64,000 nucleotides of DNA from JBNRMR01 sp050942895 (GCA_050942895.1 JBMNOE010000011.1:18620-82619), one strand, 5' to 3'. Counted from the first letter of the stretch, positions 8,593-18,037 are shown. Numbers and translations are program-made. Notes: generated from the letters alone by a model not told the origin.

Positions 8593-9411
8593 ATGAAACG
8601 ATATGACAAGCAGTTCAAAGAAGAAGCGGTGCGCCTGTCACAAGAAATTGGTGTTCGGCGATCAGCAGAGCAACTGGGGCTATCCTACCATAGCTGCCCA
8701 GTTGGCGGCGAATCGCAAAGAAGTATGGAGAAGAAGCCTTTGTAGGCAGCGGCCGGCCCTACCTTTCCGACGATGGGATGAGCGCTCGTGAGCTGGAGCT
8801 TCAGCGTGAGGTCATCGAGCTGCGTATTGCAATGAATTACTTAAAGATGTACTTGGTTTTCGCCAGAGACCGGAAGAGATAGAAGTTGTTCGGGTACGCC
8901 TACATCAGCATGCACCGCAAAAGATGGACCGTGCAGCAGCTGTGTCGGGTTTTGAAGGTGAGCGAATCCGGATATTGCCGGAGCCTTAAGCCTGCACAGC
9001 GCAAGGTGCGGCAGCACGCTCTTTTGGTCAAGATAAAAGAAACCCTCCGACGATTCCCGGAAAACGAGAGTTATGGGGCCGGAGGATTCACCTGGCTCTG
9101 CACCAGCAAGGAGAAGATATCAGCTATTCCACAGTGTATCGGACGATGGGGAAGCACGGCTTGCTGTATAAGGCAAAGCGGTATCCTAACGGCATCACCA
9201 GGGAAGATGCGACCGCTCAAAAGGCAGAGAATCTCATTGCCAGGGACTTTACTGCCGATGCACCATGCCAGAAGTGGCTGACGGATATCACTGAGATACC
9301 TTGTCGTAACGGAAAACTACATGTGGCACCCATTCTGGATTGCTTTAGCGAGGAAATCGTGGGGCTGGACATGAATGATAACATGCGAGCCCGGTTGGAT
9401 ATATGCAGGCA
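8593..9411 (+). mobile_element. Decayed IS3-family element (orfA/orfB remnants)
   Basis: The segment opens MKRYDKQFKEEAVRLSQE ... AEQLGLSYH, an IS3-type OrfA, then shifts frame; later pieces read ARELELQREVIELR. OrfB follows (YAYISMHRKRWTVQQLCRVL; SESGYCRS), shifts again near 9085-9130, and continues STVYRTMGKHGLLYKAKRY. The catalytic core keeps WLTDITEIP and APILDCFSEEIVG, giving the first two acidic residues, but ends before the third. No intact terminal inverted repeats were found. It is inactive. At its right end it is joined directly to an AraC-type fragment. Confidence 0.75.
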
Positions 9412-9600
9412 TCCTGCGATCTCCTAAGAGAAATAGACTATACTATCGCGAAAATAGCCCTGCGTGTTGGTTATCCAACACACCATCATTTTAGCAAAAC
9501 ATTTCGCAGGTTCTTCGTCTGTACACCCAAACAATACCGCGAATCGCTGAACTACTGGCGGGGCAGCGATGCTCAAACACATCTTGAAAACGGAAAATAG
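9412..9600 (+). pseudogene. AraC-family regulator, C-terminal HTH fragment
   Basis: About 60 residues ending at the TAG at 9598-9600. They contain the second HTH of AraC regulators: IAKIALRVGYPTHHHFSKTF followed by FFVCTPKQYRESL. The sensor domain and the first helix-turn-helix are missing, and the left end abuts the broken IS3 transposase. This is a remnant left by insertion or deletion; it has no recognisable start of its own. Confidence 0.7.
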
Positions 9601-9644
9601 CGTTTGGGCTTTTGTTTTTTGCGTGAAGATGGGCGAAACAAGCA

Positions 9645-9674
9645 TTGGTAAGTTTTCCGTAAGAATGATATAAT
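9645..9674 (+). promoter_or_regulatory. Putative sigma-A promoter for the SGNH hydrolase
   Basis: TTGGTA (9645-9650), 18-base spacer, TATAAT (9669-9674), 40 bases before the start codon at 9715. Confidence 0.5.
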
Positions 9675-9714
9675 CAATAAGCACAAAAAAATAAAAATAC
9701 AGGGGATTTCTCTA

Positions 9715-10785
9715 ATGAAAAAACAGAATGCTCAGCAGGCATATTCACATGAAAGTTCCGAGGCGAGCAACAGCGACATCGTCTTCTACGATATAAAGGA
9801 AGAGCCGTTCACAATCCATGGCTTGTATGACCCCAAAGGCCAGGATGCTTACAAGCGATTACCTGACAGTATAGCCCAAAGCACAAGCGACGGCGTTGAA
9901 AGGCTGTATAAAAACACGGCGGGCGGGCGCTTAAGATTTGCAACGGACTCAGATAGCGTTTATATAAGAGTGAAAATGCCAAGCTTGTCGTTGCGACCGC
10001 ACATGACCATATTGAGCTGCGTGGGCTTTGATCTGTATTTGAATAAAAACGGAAAAGATATATTTGCCGGATGCTTTATTCCGCCTGCCGATGTGACTGG
10101 GGAATACGGCGCTATGGTTTCCTTTAAGGATGATTTCTCAATGAAAGAAATCACAATAAACTTTCCGCTCTATGGCGATATTGAAAGCGTGATGATTGGA
10201 ATCAGAAAAAATGCTCAGCTTAAAAAGCACGGTGAATATAAAATAAGCAAGCCGATATTGTTTTACGGATCTTCAATTACCCAGGGGGCATGTGCGTCGC
10301 GCCCCGGACTATGCTATGAAGCGTGGATTTCAAGACGCCTTGATTGCGACTATATCAATTTGGGTTTTGCAGGGAACTGCAAAGGCGAGGATGCCATTGT
10401 TGATTATATGTCCACCCTTGACATAAGCTGCTTTGTTTGCGACTATGACCATAATGCTCCAAGTGCAGACCATCTTCAGAATACCCATGGCAATGTTTAC
10501 AAAAAGATGAGGGAAAAGCAGCCCCAAATACCGATCGTTTTGATATCCAAGCCCGATATAAAGCTTGATTCTGATGAAGATATCAGGCGCAGGGCAATCG
10601 TTATGCAGACATACTTAAAAGGCGTTAAGAATGGCGATAAGAACCTATACTTTATTGATGGGTACTCTCTATTTTCAGGCGCTGACCGTGAGGATTGCAC
10701 GGTGGACGGCTGCCATCCTAATGATCTGGGGTTTTACAAAATGGCAGATATTATTGGAAAAACACTTGAGACGGCGATGCGATAA
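9715..10785 (+). CDS. SGNH/GDSL-type hydrolase
   Basis: A 356-residue protein. Residues 1-170 form a beta-rich N-terminal domain often found before SGNH esterases. The SGNH domain begins at about residue 177: block I ILFYGSSITQGA (Ser nucleophile), FAGN carrying the Gly/Asn oxyanion residues, and near the C-terminus DGCHPNDLGF with the Asp-x-x-His pair. This family removes acetyl or other acyl groups from carbohydrates or lipids; the substrate cannot be told here. There is no signal peptide, so it is probably cytoplasmic. GGGGATTTCTCTA before the ATG is a weak ribosome site. It stands alone, with its own promoter, after mobile-element debris. Confidence 0.75.
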   Translation: MKKQNAQQAYSHESSEASNSDIVFYDIKEEPFTIHGLYDPKGQDAYKRLPDSIAQSTSDGVERLYKNTAGGRLRFATDSDSVYIRVKMPSLSLRPHMTILSCVGFDLYLNKNGKDIFAGCFIPPADVTGEYGAMVSFKDDFSMKEITINFPLYGDIESVMIGIRKNAQLKKHGEYKISKPILFYGSSITQGACASRPGLCYEAWISRRLDCDYINLGFAGNCKGEDAIVDYMSTLDISCFVCDYDHNAPSADHLQNTHGNVYKKMREKQPQIPIVLISKPDIKLDSDEDIRRRAIVMQTYLKGVKNGDKNLYFIDGYSLFSGADREDCTVDGCHPNDLGFYKMADIIGKTLETAMR

Positions 10786-10987
10786 AGGCGTAAATTTGGG
10801 GATGCTAGGGAATATCGCCTGATAAAGCAGCAGAATATCAGATGAAAGCTTTCATTGCTATTCCAATGTTGCGTTAATGCCGCCGAATCTAAACATATTA
10901 AAAGGCTTGTTCGACTTTCCCCGGCTTCCATGATAGAATAAATTACCGGATGAAAATGAGAAAATCTGATGAAAGGAGAGGAGGTAT

Positions 10988-11728
10988 ATGACTAAAAATG
11001 TGATTGACGATAAAAAAATACAAAAACTTGGATTAATGATGGCTGAAAGCGAAAACATAGTATTCTTTGGCGGCGCCGGCGTATCAACCGAGAGCGGAAT
11101 CCCGGATTTTCGCAGCGTAGACGGCCTTTACCATGAAACATATGCCTATCCGCCGGAGATCATATTGAGCCATGATTTTTTCATCAGCCAAACGGAGGAG
11201 TTTTACTCTTTTTACAAAGAAAAGATGCTTTTTACCGGGGCAAAGCCCAACAAGGCCCACATCGCCCTGGCGGAGCTTGAAAGGATGGGCAAGCTGAAGG
11301 CCGTTATAACCCAGAACATAGACAGCCTTCATCAGGCGGCGGGCAGCAAGAATGTTTTGGAGCTTCATGGCAGCGTTTACAGAAATAACTGCATGGGTTG
11401 CGGGAAATTTCACGGGCTTGACCATGTTAAAGAGGCTCAGGGTGTTCCAGCCTGCCCTTGCGGCGGCGTTATAAAGCCTGATGTGGTGCTATATGGCGAG
11501 CCGCTGGGGGAAAGGACTGTGAGGGACGCGCTAAGCTATATCGAAAGGGCGGATATGCTGATCGTGGGGGGGACCTCCCTTAGCGTTTACCCCGCCGCGG
11601 GGATGATCGACTACTACCACGGCGATAAGCTGGTGCTGATCAACAAGAGCCCCACCGGCGCGGATAGAAAGGCCGGACTGGTGATAAACGGGCCCATAGG
11701 CGAGGTTTTAGCTGCGGCTGTTTTATAA
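10988..11728 (+). CDS. cobB: NAD-dependent protein deacylase (sirtuin)
   Basis: A 246-residue Sir2 protein that removes acyl groups from lysines using NAD+. Motifs: GGAGVSTESGIPDFRS (NAD binding), TQNIDSLH (catalytic site with NID), LHGSVYRNNC (catalytic His in HGS), CMGC and CPCG cysteines for structural zinc (the second pair is CxC rather than CxxC), and GTSLSVYPAAG. The start follows AAAGGAGAGGAGG at 10972-10984. It is transcribed toward the glg operon and shares a bidirectional terminator with glgA. The gene symbol follows the bacterial family name. Confidence 0.9.
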   Translation: MTKNVIDDKKIQKLGLMMAESENIVFFGGAGVSTESGIPDFRSVDGLYHETYAYPPEIILSHDFFISQTEEFYSFYKEKMLFTGAKPNKAHIALAELERMGKLKAVITQNIDSLHQAAGSKNVLELHGSVYRNNCMGCGKFHGLDHVKEAQGVPACPCGGVIKPDVVLYGEPLGERTVRDALSYIERADMLIVGGTSLSVYPAAGMIDYYHGDKLVLINKSPTGADRKAGLVINGPIGEVLAAAVL

Positions 11729-11760
11729 AGCTGGCTCTAAAGCGGCAGAAAAAAGAAAAA

Positions 11761-11786
11761 ACAGCGTGAAAGCTCACGCTGTTTTT
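11761..11786. terminator. Bidirectional terminator between sirtuin and glgA
   Basis: ACAGCGTGA stem (11761-11769) pairing with TCACGCTGT, then TTTTT on the + strand and an A-run (AGAAAAAA) before it that serves the minus strand. Confidence 0.8.
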
Positions 11787-11818
11787 GTAATGTCCCGTTT
11801 TTTAAGACTATTTCGAAA

Positions 11819-13270
11819 CTATTTCAACAGATTTTCATATATGGCCATGTAATCTCTTGCGGAGACATTCCAGCTATAGTCTCCCTTCATGCCCCGCTTT
11901 GCTATGCCGGCAAATTTTTCGGGCTTGTTGCGGTAAATATCCACCGCGTAGCTGAGGGAGCGGAGCATGTCGTCGGCGTTGTAGCTGTAGAAGGTGAAGC
12001 CTGTGCCGCTGTCATCCGCCTCGTTGTAAGGGGTGACGGTATCCTTAAGGCCGCCGGTTTCACGGACGATGGGCACAGTGCCATAGCGCATTGAGATCAT
12101 CTGAGAAAGACCGCAGGGCTCAAACTGGGAGGGCATCAGGAACAGATCGCTGCCGGCATATATGCGGTTGGCCAGGGGGAAGTTCATCTCGATGCGGGCG
12201 GAAAGCTTGCCCAGATACAGCCAAGCTGCCCAGCGAAAGAGGTTTGTGAACTTTTCATCGCCCATGCCCAGCACAACAAACTGCACGTTTTGCTCCATTA
12301 TGGGCGCCAGGGCGTATTCCACCAGGTCCAGACCTTTCTGGCTTGAAAGGCGCGTTATCATGGATATCATCGGTATGTCCGGGTCCACATCAAGGCCCAG
12401 CTCCTTTTGCAGGGCCATTTTGTTCTCCTTCTTTTTTTCAAAGGAGGATTCATCATAATTATATGCCAGGTTTTTGTCGGTCAAAGGGTTGTAAAGGTCC
12501 ATATCTATGCCGTTTATTATGCCATAGAGATCCTTGCTTCGCGAACGGATAAGGCCGTCCAGCCTCTCGCCGTAATATGGCGTTTGTATTTCGCTGGAAT
12601 AGTTGGGGCTGACGGTGGTGATGGCATCGCTGTAGACTAAGGCGCCCTTCATGAAGTTGCACCCGCCGTAGAACTCCAGCTTGTCGTCGGTGTATATCCA
12701 GCTTCCAAGGACCAAAAGATCTTCGATCTGATTGATGGCGAATATGCCCTGATACTGAAGATTGTGTATTGTGTAAAGAACCTTTATGTTTTTATAAAGA
12801 TCCAAAGAGTTATACTGGGTTTTAAGCAGCACGGGAATCATGCCGGTCTGCCAGTCGTGGCAGTGGAGGATATCGGGGATAAAATCGATATGGGGGAGGG
12901 CCTCCAGCACTGCGCGGCAGAAAAATGCAAATCGCTCCGCCTCCTCCGATCCGCTGCCGTATATGGTATCGCGGCCGAAGTAGAAATCGTTGTCCAAAAA
13001 ATAATATTTTATGCCATCCTGTTCCAGCAGCTCGATGCCGCAATACTGGCGGCGCCAGCCAAGGTTCACATAAAAATACATCTGATGCTTTAGCTTATCG
13101 GCATACTCGCCGGCAAATTTCTTATATAGGGGCAAAACGACGCAAACCTCAGCCTTTTGCTGCGCGTTATTTTTTGCCACCAGAGCTTTTGGCAGCGCTC
13201 CAATGACATCGGCAAGGCCGCCTGTTTTGGCAAAAGGCACGCACTCGCTTGCTGCAAAGAGTATCTTCAT
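11819..13270 (-). CDS. glgA: Glycogen synthase (ADP-glucose type, GT5)
   Basis: A 483-residue enzyme that extends alpha-1,4-glucan from ADP-glucose in the cytosol. It starts MKILFAASECVPFAKTGGLA; the KTGG loop binds ADP-glucose. Further motifs are HCHDWQTGMIPVLL, TIHNLQYQG, INGIDMDLYNP, and the C-terminal FEPCGLSQMISMRYG with the conserved catalytic Glu. Length is standard for bacterial GlgA. GGAGAGGTG precedes the ATG. It is last in the glgB-glgC-glgD-glgA operon, 69 bases after glgD. Confidence 0.95.
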   Translation of the reverse strand: MKILFAASECVPFAKTGGLADVIGALPKALVAKNNAQQKAEVCVVLPLYKKFAGEYADKLKHQMYFYVNLGWRRQYCGIELLEQDGIKYYFLDNDFYFGRDTIYGSGSEEAERFAFFCRAVLEALPHIDFIPDILHCHDWQTGMIPVLLKTQYNSLDLYKNIKVLYTIHNLQYQGIFAINQIEDLLVLGSWIYTDDKLEFYGGCNFMKGALVYSDAITTVSPNYSSEIQTPYYGERLDGLIRSRSKDLYGIINGIDMDLYNPLTDKNLAYNYDESSFEKKKENKMALQKELGLDVDPDIPMISMITRLSSQKGLDLVEYALAPIMEQNVQFVVLGMGDEKFTNLFRWAAWLYLGKLSARIEMNFPLANRIYAGSDLFLMPSQFEPCGLSQMISMRYGTVPIVRETGGLKDTVTPYNEADDSGTGFTFYSYNADDMLRSLSYAVDIYRNKPEKFAGIAKRGMKGDYSWNVSARDYMAIYENLLK

Positions 13271-13339
13271 TGGTTCACCTCTCCTTTCGTTTATACTTCT
13301 GTTTATACTTCCATTGACTATATGATTATATTTGCACAG

Positions 13340-14458
13340 TTATATCATCATGTTCTTTTTGACGATCAGCGGATAATTTTTTGTGCCTATCAGGCGCTGG
13401 CCTGATTTCACATATACGTTTTTGTCCAATATAACGTTTTCAAGTTCGCAGCCATCGCCGATGCTGCAGCCCTGCATTATTATGCTGTTCCTGATGATGG
13501 AGCCCAGGCCCACTCTTACGCCTCTGAACAAAACGGAGTTTTCAATGGAGCCGGAGACGACGCAGCCGTCGGCCAGCAGCGAGTTTGAAGCATGGGCCTC
13601 AGTCAGATATTTGGCCGGCACCTCGTCCTTGACCTTTGTGCGCACGGGGCGCGGGCCCATCAGCAGCTCGCGGCGGACATCGCCGTTTAAAAGATCCATG
13701 TTGGCCTCGAAGAAGTCCGTTGCGCTCAAAATTGTCTTGACATAGCCCGTGTGCTCGTAGGCATAGATGCGGTAATCGCCCAGATTGCTCTGGAGCACAT
13801 CGCGGATGAGATCCGTGCGATTATGGGAAAGGGCATAGTCGATCACGTAAAGGAGAAGATCCTTTTCGATGATCATAGTGCTTATCATGATGGTGTGGTA
13901 GTGGGGCATCTGGGGGTTAATCTCCACGTCCCTGACCCGCCCCTCTTCGTCCAGGTCCAGATAAACCTGGTTTTCAGGTATGGGCGATATGCCTCTTTGT
14001 CTGCAGCAAAGAACCGTGACATCGGAGTTTCGCTCCCTATGATAAGCCAACACCTCGTTAAAATCAATGTTATAAAGCGTGGAGGAGCCGACAAGTATGG
14101 CGTATTTCTGCGGAGATCTGCGCAGATAGTTTATGTTGGAGTTAAGGCCGTCCAAAATGCCGGAATAATCGCCGTGGTTTTCGCTGGAAACGAAAGGAGG
14201 CAGCATGAAAAGGCCGTCTCTTTTGCGGGAAAGATCCCATTCGCGGCCGTCGCCCAGATGGTCCATCAGCGAGTGATAGTTGCGCTGGCACATGACGCCC
14301 ACATTGCCTATGCCGGCGTTCACCAGATTTGAAAGCAGCAGATCGATAACCCGGTATCTGCCTCCTATCGGCAGCGCGGATATGGACCTGGAGCGGGTCA
14401 GTTCGCCCATTTCGGGCAGGCTGTCGCCGGTATATATTATGCCAAAAGCACTGTTCAT
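13340..14458 (-). CDS. glgD: Glucose-1-phosphate adenylyltransferase subunit GlgD
   Basis: 372 residues, related to GlgC but with altered catalytic signature. The N-terminus reads AFGIIYTGDSLPEMGELT in place of the GGxGxRL nucleotide loop, followed by RSISALPIGGRYRVIDLLLSN. The C-terminal half has left-handed beta-helix repeats (SIENSVLFRGVRVGLG; NSIIMQGCSIGDGCELEN). In Bacillota GlgD pairs with GlgC and modulates ADP-glucose pyrophosphorylase; the loss of the usual loop agrees with a regulatory subunit. AGGAGGTG precedes the start. It lies 11 bases downstream of glgC. Confidence 0.9.
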   Translation of the reverse strand: MNSAFGIIYTGDSLPEMGELTRSRSISALPIGGRYRVIDLLLSNLVNAGIGNVGVMCQRNYHSLMDHLGDGREWDLSRKRDGLFMLPPFVSSENHGDYSGILDGLNSNINYLRRSPQKYAILVGSSTLYNIDFNEVLAYHRERNSDVTVLCCRQRGISPIPENQVYLDLDEEGRVRDVEINPQMPHYHTIMISTMIIEKDLLLYVIDYALSHNRTDLIRDVLQSNLGDYRIYAYEHTGYVKTILSATDFFEANMDLLNGDVRRELLMGPRPVRTKVKDEVPAKYLTEAHASNSLLADGCVVSGSIENSVLFRGVRVGLGSIIRNSIIMQGCSIGDGCELENVILDKNVYVKSGQRLIGTKNYPLIVKKNMMI

Positions 14459-14469
14459 AGCTGCACCTC

Positions 14470-15657
14470 CTAAACCTTATTGAAATAATCCTGGCTGATC
14501 TGCATACCGCCGGATATCTTTGTGCCATCGGGTACGACGACGTTCTTGCCGATAACGGTTACTCTGTCGTCACCGCCGATATTGCAGTTCTTGCCGATGA
14601 CGGACCCTTCGCTGACTATGACCTTGCGCAGCAGGCAGTTTTCGCCGATTACCGTGTTTGGCATTATCACGCTGTCGTATATCTTCGAGCCTTCCCGGGC
14701 GATTACGCCGGCAAATATTACGCTCTGGTTCACAAGGCCGTATATCTCGCTGCCCTCGGTGATTATGGACTTTTCAAGGGAGGCATTTTTGCCCACATAA
14801 TGGGGAGGGAAGCCGGGGTTTCGGGAGTATATGCGCCACTCGCCGTCGTACAGGTCGAAGAGGGGAAGGGTTTCAAGAAGGTCCATGTTGGCTTCCCAAA
14901 GGGCATCGATTGTCCCCACGTCCTTCCAGTAGTCGCTAAACTCGTATGTGAACATCCTCTTGCCGTCCGCCAGCATTTGGGGGAGTATGTCGCCGCCGAA
15001 ATCGTTTTGAGAATCGGCCTTCAGCTCGTCTTCCTCCAGATACTGCTTTAGCACATCCCACTTGAAGATGTATATTCCCATGGAGGCCTTGTTGCTCCTG
15101 GGGTTTTTGGGCTTTTCTTCAAACTCGGTGATTGCGCCTGTATCATCCGTGTTTATGACGCCAAAGCGGGAGGCTTCCTCCCAGGGTACCAGCAGCGCGG
15201 CGGTGGTGACGTCCGCATTGGTGGATGTGTGCTGGGAAAGCATCTTGGCATAGTTCATCTTGTAGATATGGTCGCCGCCCAGTATCAGCACATTATCGGG
15301 GTTATACTGCTCGATGAAGGCAATGTTTTGATATATGGCGTTGGCCGTACCCTTATACCATTGGCTTTTCTTTTGGTTTTGGTATGGCGGCAGTATGAAC
15401 ACCCCTCCGTTGGACTTGTCCAGATCCCAGGCTCTGCCGGAGCCGATATATGTGTTCAGCTCCAGGGGCAGATACTGGGTTAAAACCCCCACTGTATCTA
15501 TACCTGAGTTTGAACAGTTGGAAAGGGGAAAGTCTATCAGCCTGTATTTCCCTCCGAAGGGAACGGCGGGTTTAGCGGTGCGCAGCGTGAGAATCCCCAG
15601 GCGGCTTCCCTGCCCTCCCGCCAGTAGCATTGCTATGCATCTTTTTTTTACAGCCAT
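14470..15657 (-). CDS. glgC: Glucose-1-phosphate adenylyltransferase, catalytic subunit
   Basis: Makes ADP-glucose from ATP and glucose-1-phosphate, the committed step of glycogen synthesis. I chose ATG 15657 (395 residues, MAVKKRCIAMLLAGGQGSRL) because GAGGTG is correctly placed; a GTG at 15663 would overlap that site. Motifs: LAGGQGSRLGILT, KPAVPFGGKYRLIDFPLSN, VLILGGDHIYKMNY (catalytic Asp), EEKPKNPRSNKASMGIYIF, then beta-helix repeats to the end. It lies nine bases downstream of glgB and 11 upstream of glgD, so all three are co-transcribed. Confidence 0.95.
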   Translation of the reverse strand: MAVKKRCIAMLLAGGQGSRLGILTLRTAKPAVPFGGKYRLIDFPLSNCSNSGIDTVGVLTQYLPLELNTYIGSGRAWDLDKSNGGVFILPPYQNQKKSQWYKGTANAIYQNIAFIEQYNPDNVLILGGDHIYKMNYAKMLSQHTSTNADVTTAALLVPWEEASRFGVINTDDTGAITEFEEKPKNPRSNKASMGIYIFKWDVLKQYLEEDELKADSQNDFGGDILPQMLADGKRMFTYEFSDYWKDVGTIDALWEANMDLLETLPLFDLYDGEWRIYSRNPGFPPHYVGKNASLEKSIITEGSEIYGLVNQSVIFAGVIAREGSKIYDSVIMPNTVIGENCLLRKVIVSEGSVIGKNCNIGGDDRVTVIGKNVVVPDGTKISGGMQISQDYFNKV

Positions 15658-15666
15658 GTCCACACC

Positions 15667-17649
15667 TCACAGTTTTGTTATTTCTTTAATTGGTTCTGTC
15701 TGCTTGTCTTTTGGGGTTTCGCCTTGGGGCGCTATGGCCTTTTCGGGCGATATCTCGGGCAATATAATATCATATTTGAAAAACATGCTGGCAAGGGGAG
15801 CCAGCTCGATTTGAACCGAGTAGTCAAGATCGGCGAAGGGAAGGCTTTCCGCCGAGAGGGGAAGCCTGTCCCCTTTTCCTGAGCCGCCGAACTCAGGCGC
15901 ATCGCTGCAAAGAAGGGGAGTGATCCTCCCGGCGTAGGGCAGGGGGATGCGATATTCCGGCAGATACTGGGGCGTGAAATTATGCACGCAGATGATGGCG
16001 TTGCCCTTGCCGTCCATTCGCAGGAAGGATATGACGGAGTTGCCGTTATCGTGGGGGTTCAGCCAGCGAAAGCCATCCCAGCCGCCATCCCTTGCCCAAA
16101 AGCAGGGGGTTTCCCTGTAAAAATGGTTGAGCCTTCGGACATAATCGCGGATTTTTGCATGGGGCTCGTAGAGGGTAAGGAACCAGTCAAGCTGATCCAG
16201 CTCCTTCCACTCGATGAACTGGCCGAATTCGCCCCCCATGAACAGCATTTTTTTCCCGGGATGACTCATCTGATAGCCGTAAAGGGCCCTTAGGCCGGCG
16301 AACTTCTGCCAGTAATCACCTGGCATTTTATCCAGCAGCGAATGCTTGCCGTGGACCACCTCGTCGTGGGAAAGGGCCAGCACGTAGTTTTCACTGAAGG
16401 CATAGAACATTGAGAAAGTAAGCTTTTCATGGTAGTAGCTGCGGTAAATTGGGTCCAGCTTCATGTAGGAAAGGGTGTCGTTCATCCAGCCCATGTTCCA
16501 TTTGAAGTTGAAGCCCAGGCCGCCGATATATTTGGGCCGCGTCACCATGGGGTATGAGGTGGCCTCCTCGGCGATCATCATTATTCCCGGGCACTCCCTG
16601 AAGCAAAGCTCGTTCAGCTTTTGCAAAAAGGCGATGGCCTCCAAATTTTCATTGCCGCCGTATTTGTTCATCGGAACACCCTGACCCTCGCGGCAATAGT
16701 CCAGATAGAGCATGAAGCTCACCGCGTCCACCCGCAGGCCGTCAATGTGGAATTCCTTCAGCCAATACATGGCACTGCTCAAAAGGAACGAACGCACCTG
16801 ACCCTTTGTAAAGTCGAACATATGGGTGCCCCACTGCTGGTTTTCCCCCAGGCGCGGGTCCGGATGTTCGTAAAGAGGGGTGCCGTCAAAGCGGCGCAGG
16901 GCGAATTCATCCCTGGGGAAATGGGCGGGGACCCAGTCCATTATGACGCCGATTTCTGCCTGATGGAGCCTGTCAATCAGCTTCACCAGCTCCATTGGCG
17001 GGCCATAGCGGGAAGTGGGCGCAAAATAGCCCGAGACCTGATAGCCCCAGCTTCCATCGTAGGGGTATTCGGTCAGGGGCAGAAATTCCACATGGGTGTA
17101 TCCCATTTCAAGCAGATACGGGATGAGCTCATCCGCCAGACGTTCGTAGGTGTAAAGCCTGTCTTCCTCATCCAAGCGCCATGAGCCTATGTGCATTTCG
17201 TATATGTTTATCGGCGCTTCGTGGGGCTTGAAGCTCTCGCGCCTTTCCAGCCACTGCGAATCGTTCCACCGGTGCAATGAAGGGTCATATGTCTTAGAGG
17301 CGGTGCCGGGGCGGGTTTCGCTGTGGAAAGCATAGGGATCAGCTTTCAGCACGGCCTTGCCGTTGGCACCGAAAACATTATATTTGTATGAAGAAAAGCA
17401 TTTCAGGCCGGGCACAAAAAGCTCCCACACGCCGCCGTCCAGCCTGTTCATGGGATGGCTTTTAGGCGACCAGAAGTTAAAATCGCCGCAAAGGCTCACG
17501 CCCCTTGCGTTCGGAGCCCAAACCCTGAACACAAAGCCCGCTTCGCCCTCCCTTTCGCAGGGATGGGACCCCATGAACTGATAAGCGCAGGCATTGCTGC
17601 CTTCGGAAAACAGGTATAATTCAGTACCGGAAAACTCCGTGTGTTTCAT
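15667..17649 (-). CDS. glgB: 1,4-alpha-glucan branching enzyme (GH13)
   Basis: Introduces alpha-1,6 branches into glycogen. I chose ATG 17649 (MKHTEFSGTELYLF, 660 residues), which follows AAGGGA; an upstream in-frame ATG at 17727 lies beyond the promoter. N-terminal CBM48 (FVFRVWAPNARGVSLCGDFN), then the GH13 barrel: DWVPAHFP, GLRVDAVSFMLY (Asp nucleophile), IAEEATSYP (Glu acid/base), ALSHDEVVHGK (transition-state Asp). The tail after about residue 560 is the C-terminal beta-domain. It is first in the glg operon with a near-consensus promoter directly upstream. Confidence 0.95.
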   Translation of the reverse strand: MKHTEFSGTELYLFSEGSNACAYQFMGSHPCEREGEAGFVFRVWAPNARGVSLCGDFNFWSPKSHPMNRLDGGVWELFVPGLKCFSSYKYNVFGANGKAVLKADPYAFHSETRPGTASKTYDPSLHRWNDSQWLERRESFKPHEAPINIYEMHIGSWRLDEEDRLYTYERLADELIPYLLEMGYTHVEFLPLTEYPYDGSWGYQVSGYFAPTSRYGPPMELVKLIDRLHQAEIGVIMDWVPAHFPRDEFALRRFDGTPLYEHPDPRLGENQQWGTHMFDFTKGQVRSFLLSSAMYWLKEFHIDGLRVDAVSFMLYLDYCREGQGVPMNKYGGNENLEAIAFLQKLNELCFRECPGIMMIAEEATSYPMVTRPKYIGGLGFNFKWNMGWMNDTLSYMKLDPIYRSYYHEKLTFSMFYAFSENYVLALSHDEVVHGKHSLLDKMPGDYWQKFAGLRALYGYQMSHPGKKMLFMGGEFGQFIEWKELDQLDWFLTLYEPHAKIRDYVRRLNHFYRETPCFWARDGGWDGFRWLNPHDNGNSVISFLRMDGKGNAIICVHNFTPQYLPEYRIPLPYAGRITPLLCSDAPEFGGSGKGDRLPLSAESLPFADLDYSVQIELAPLASMFFKYDIILPEISPEKAIAPQGETPKDKQTEPIKEITKL

Positions 17650-17707
17650 CGGAATCATTCCCTTGCTTTTGATTTGCCGGCATGTTTTTAATCTTTCTTG
17701 CAGGCTA

Positions 17708-17737
17708 ATTATACCAAAAGGCAGCACCTGTTGTCAA
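17708..17737 (-). promoter_or_regulatory. Promoter of the glgBCDA operon
   Basis: Minus strand TTGACA (17732-17737), 18-base spacer, TATAAT (17708-17713): both hexamers are consensus. The -35 begins about 20 bases downstream of the SRP RNA 3' end. Confidence 0.75.
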
Positions 17738-17759
17738 AGACTTATGAATAAACAAAAAA

Positions 17760-17899
17760 GCACCGGCGGGTTTTACGGGGGAGCCAGGCGGCTTGCGGCA
17801 CACGCAGTGGCTGCTTAGTGCTGCTGCCTTCCGGCCCTGACACGGTTCACAGTGCTTTCGTTGCACAAGACCCGGCTGCCCCGTAAAGCCCGCCGATGC
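17760..17899 (-). ncRNA. ffs: Signal recognition particle RNA (SRP/4.5S-like)
   Basis: The minus strand contains the SRP RNA domain IV signature GTGTCAGGGCCGGAAGGCAG followed by CAGCACTAAG: the GGAA tetraloop-type apex and the asymmetric loop that bind Ffh. The two ends pair over a long helix (GCATCGGCGGGC with GCCGGTGC, and TTTACGGGG with CCCCGTAAA). The end stem runs into TTTTTTG (17751-17759), serving as terminator. The roughly 140-nt length is longer than E. coli 4.5S but lacks a clear Alu domain. Its own promoter is upstream at 17915-17943. It joins Ffh for co-translational membrane targeting. Confidence 0.9.
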
Positions 17900-17914
17900 C
17901 ACGGCGTTAGCTTC

Positions 17915-17943
17915 ATTATACAGTTTTTGCTCTAATAGTTCAA
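17915..17943 (-). promoter_or_regulatory. Promoter of SRP RNA
   Basis: Minus strand TTGAAC (17938-17943), 17-base spacer, TATAAT (17915-17920); transcription would begin near 17908, just before the RNA 5' stem. Confidence 0.65.
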
Positions 17944-18037
17944 TGATGTTTATGATAATATGGCGTAAGAAGCATGTAAAAAATATAAAAACGCCATGCA
18001 CAAGCTTTTAGCAACCGGCATGGCGCGTTAAACCCTA

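Noticed and set aside
10841..10852. cre (CcpA) site TGAAAGCTTTCA
   Set aside because: Two bases shorter than the cre consensus core and placed between a gene end and the sirtuin, so it is probably chance.
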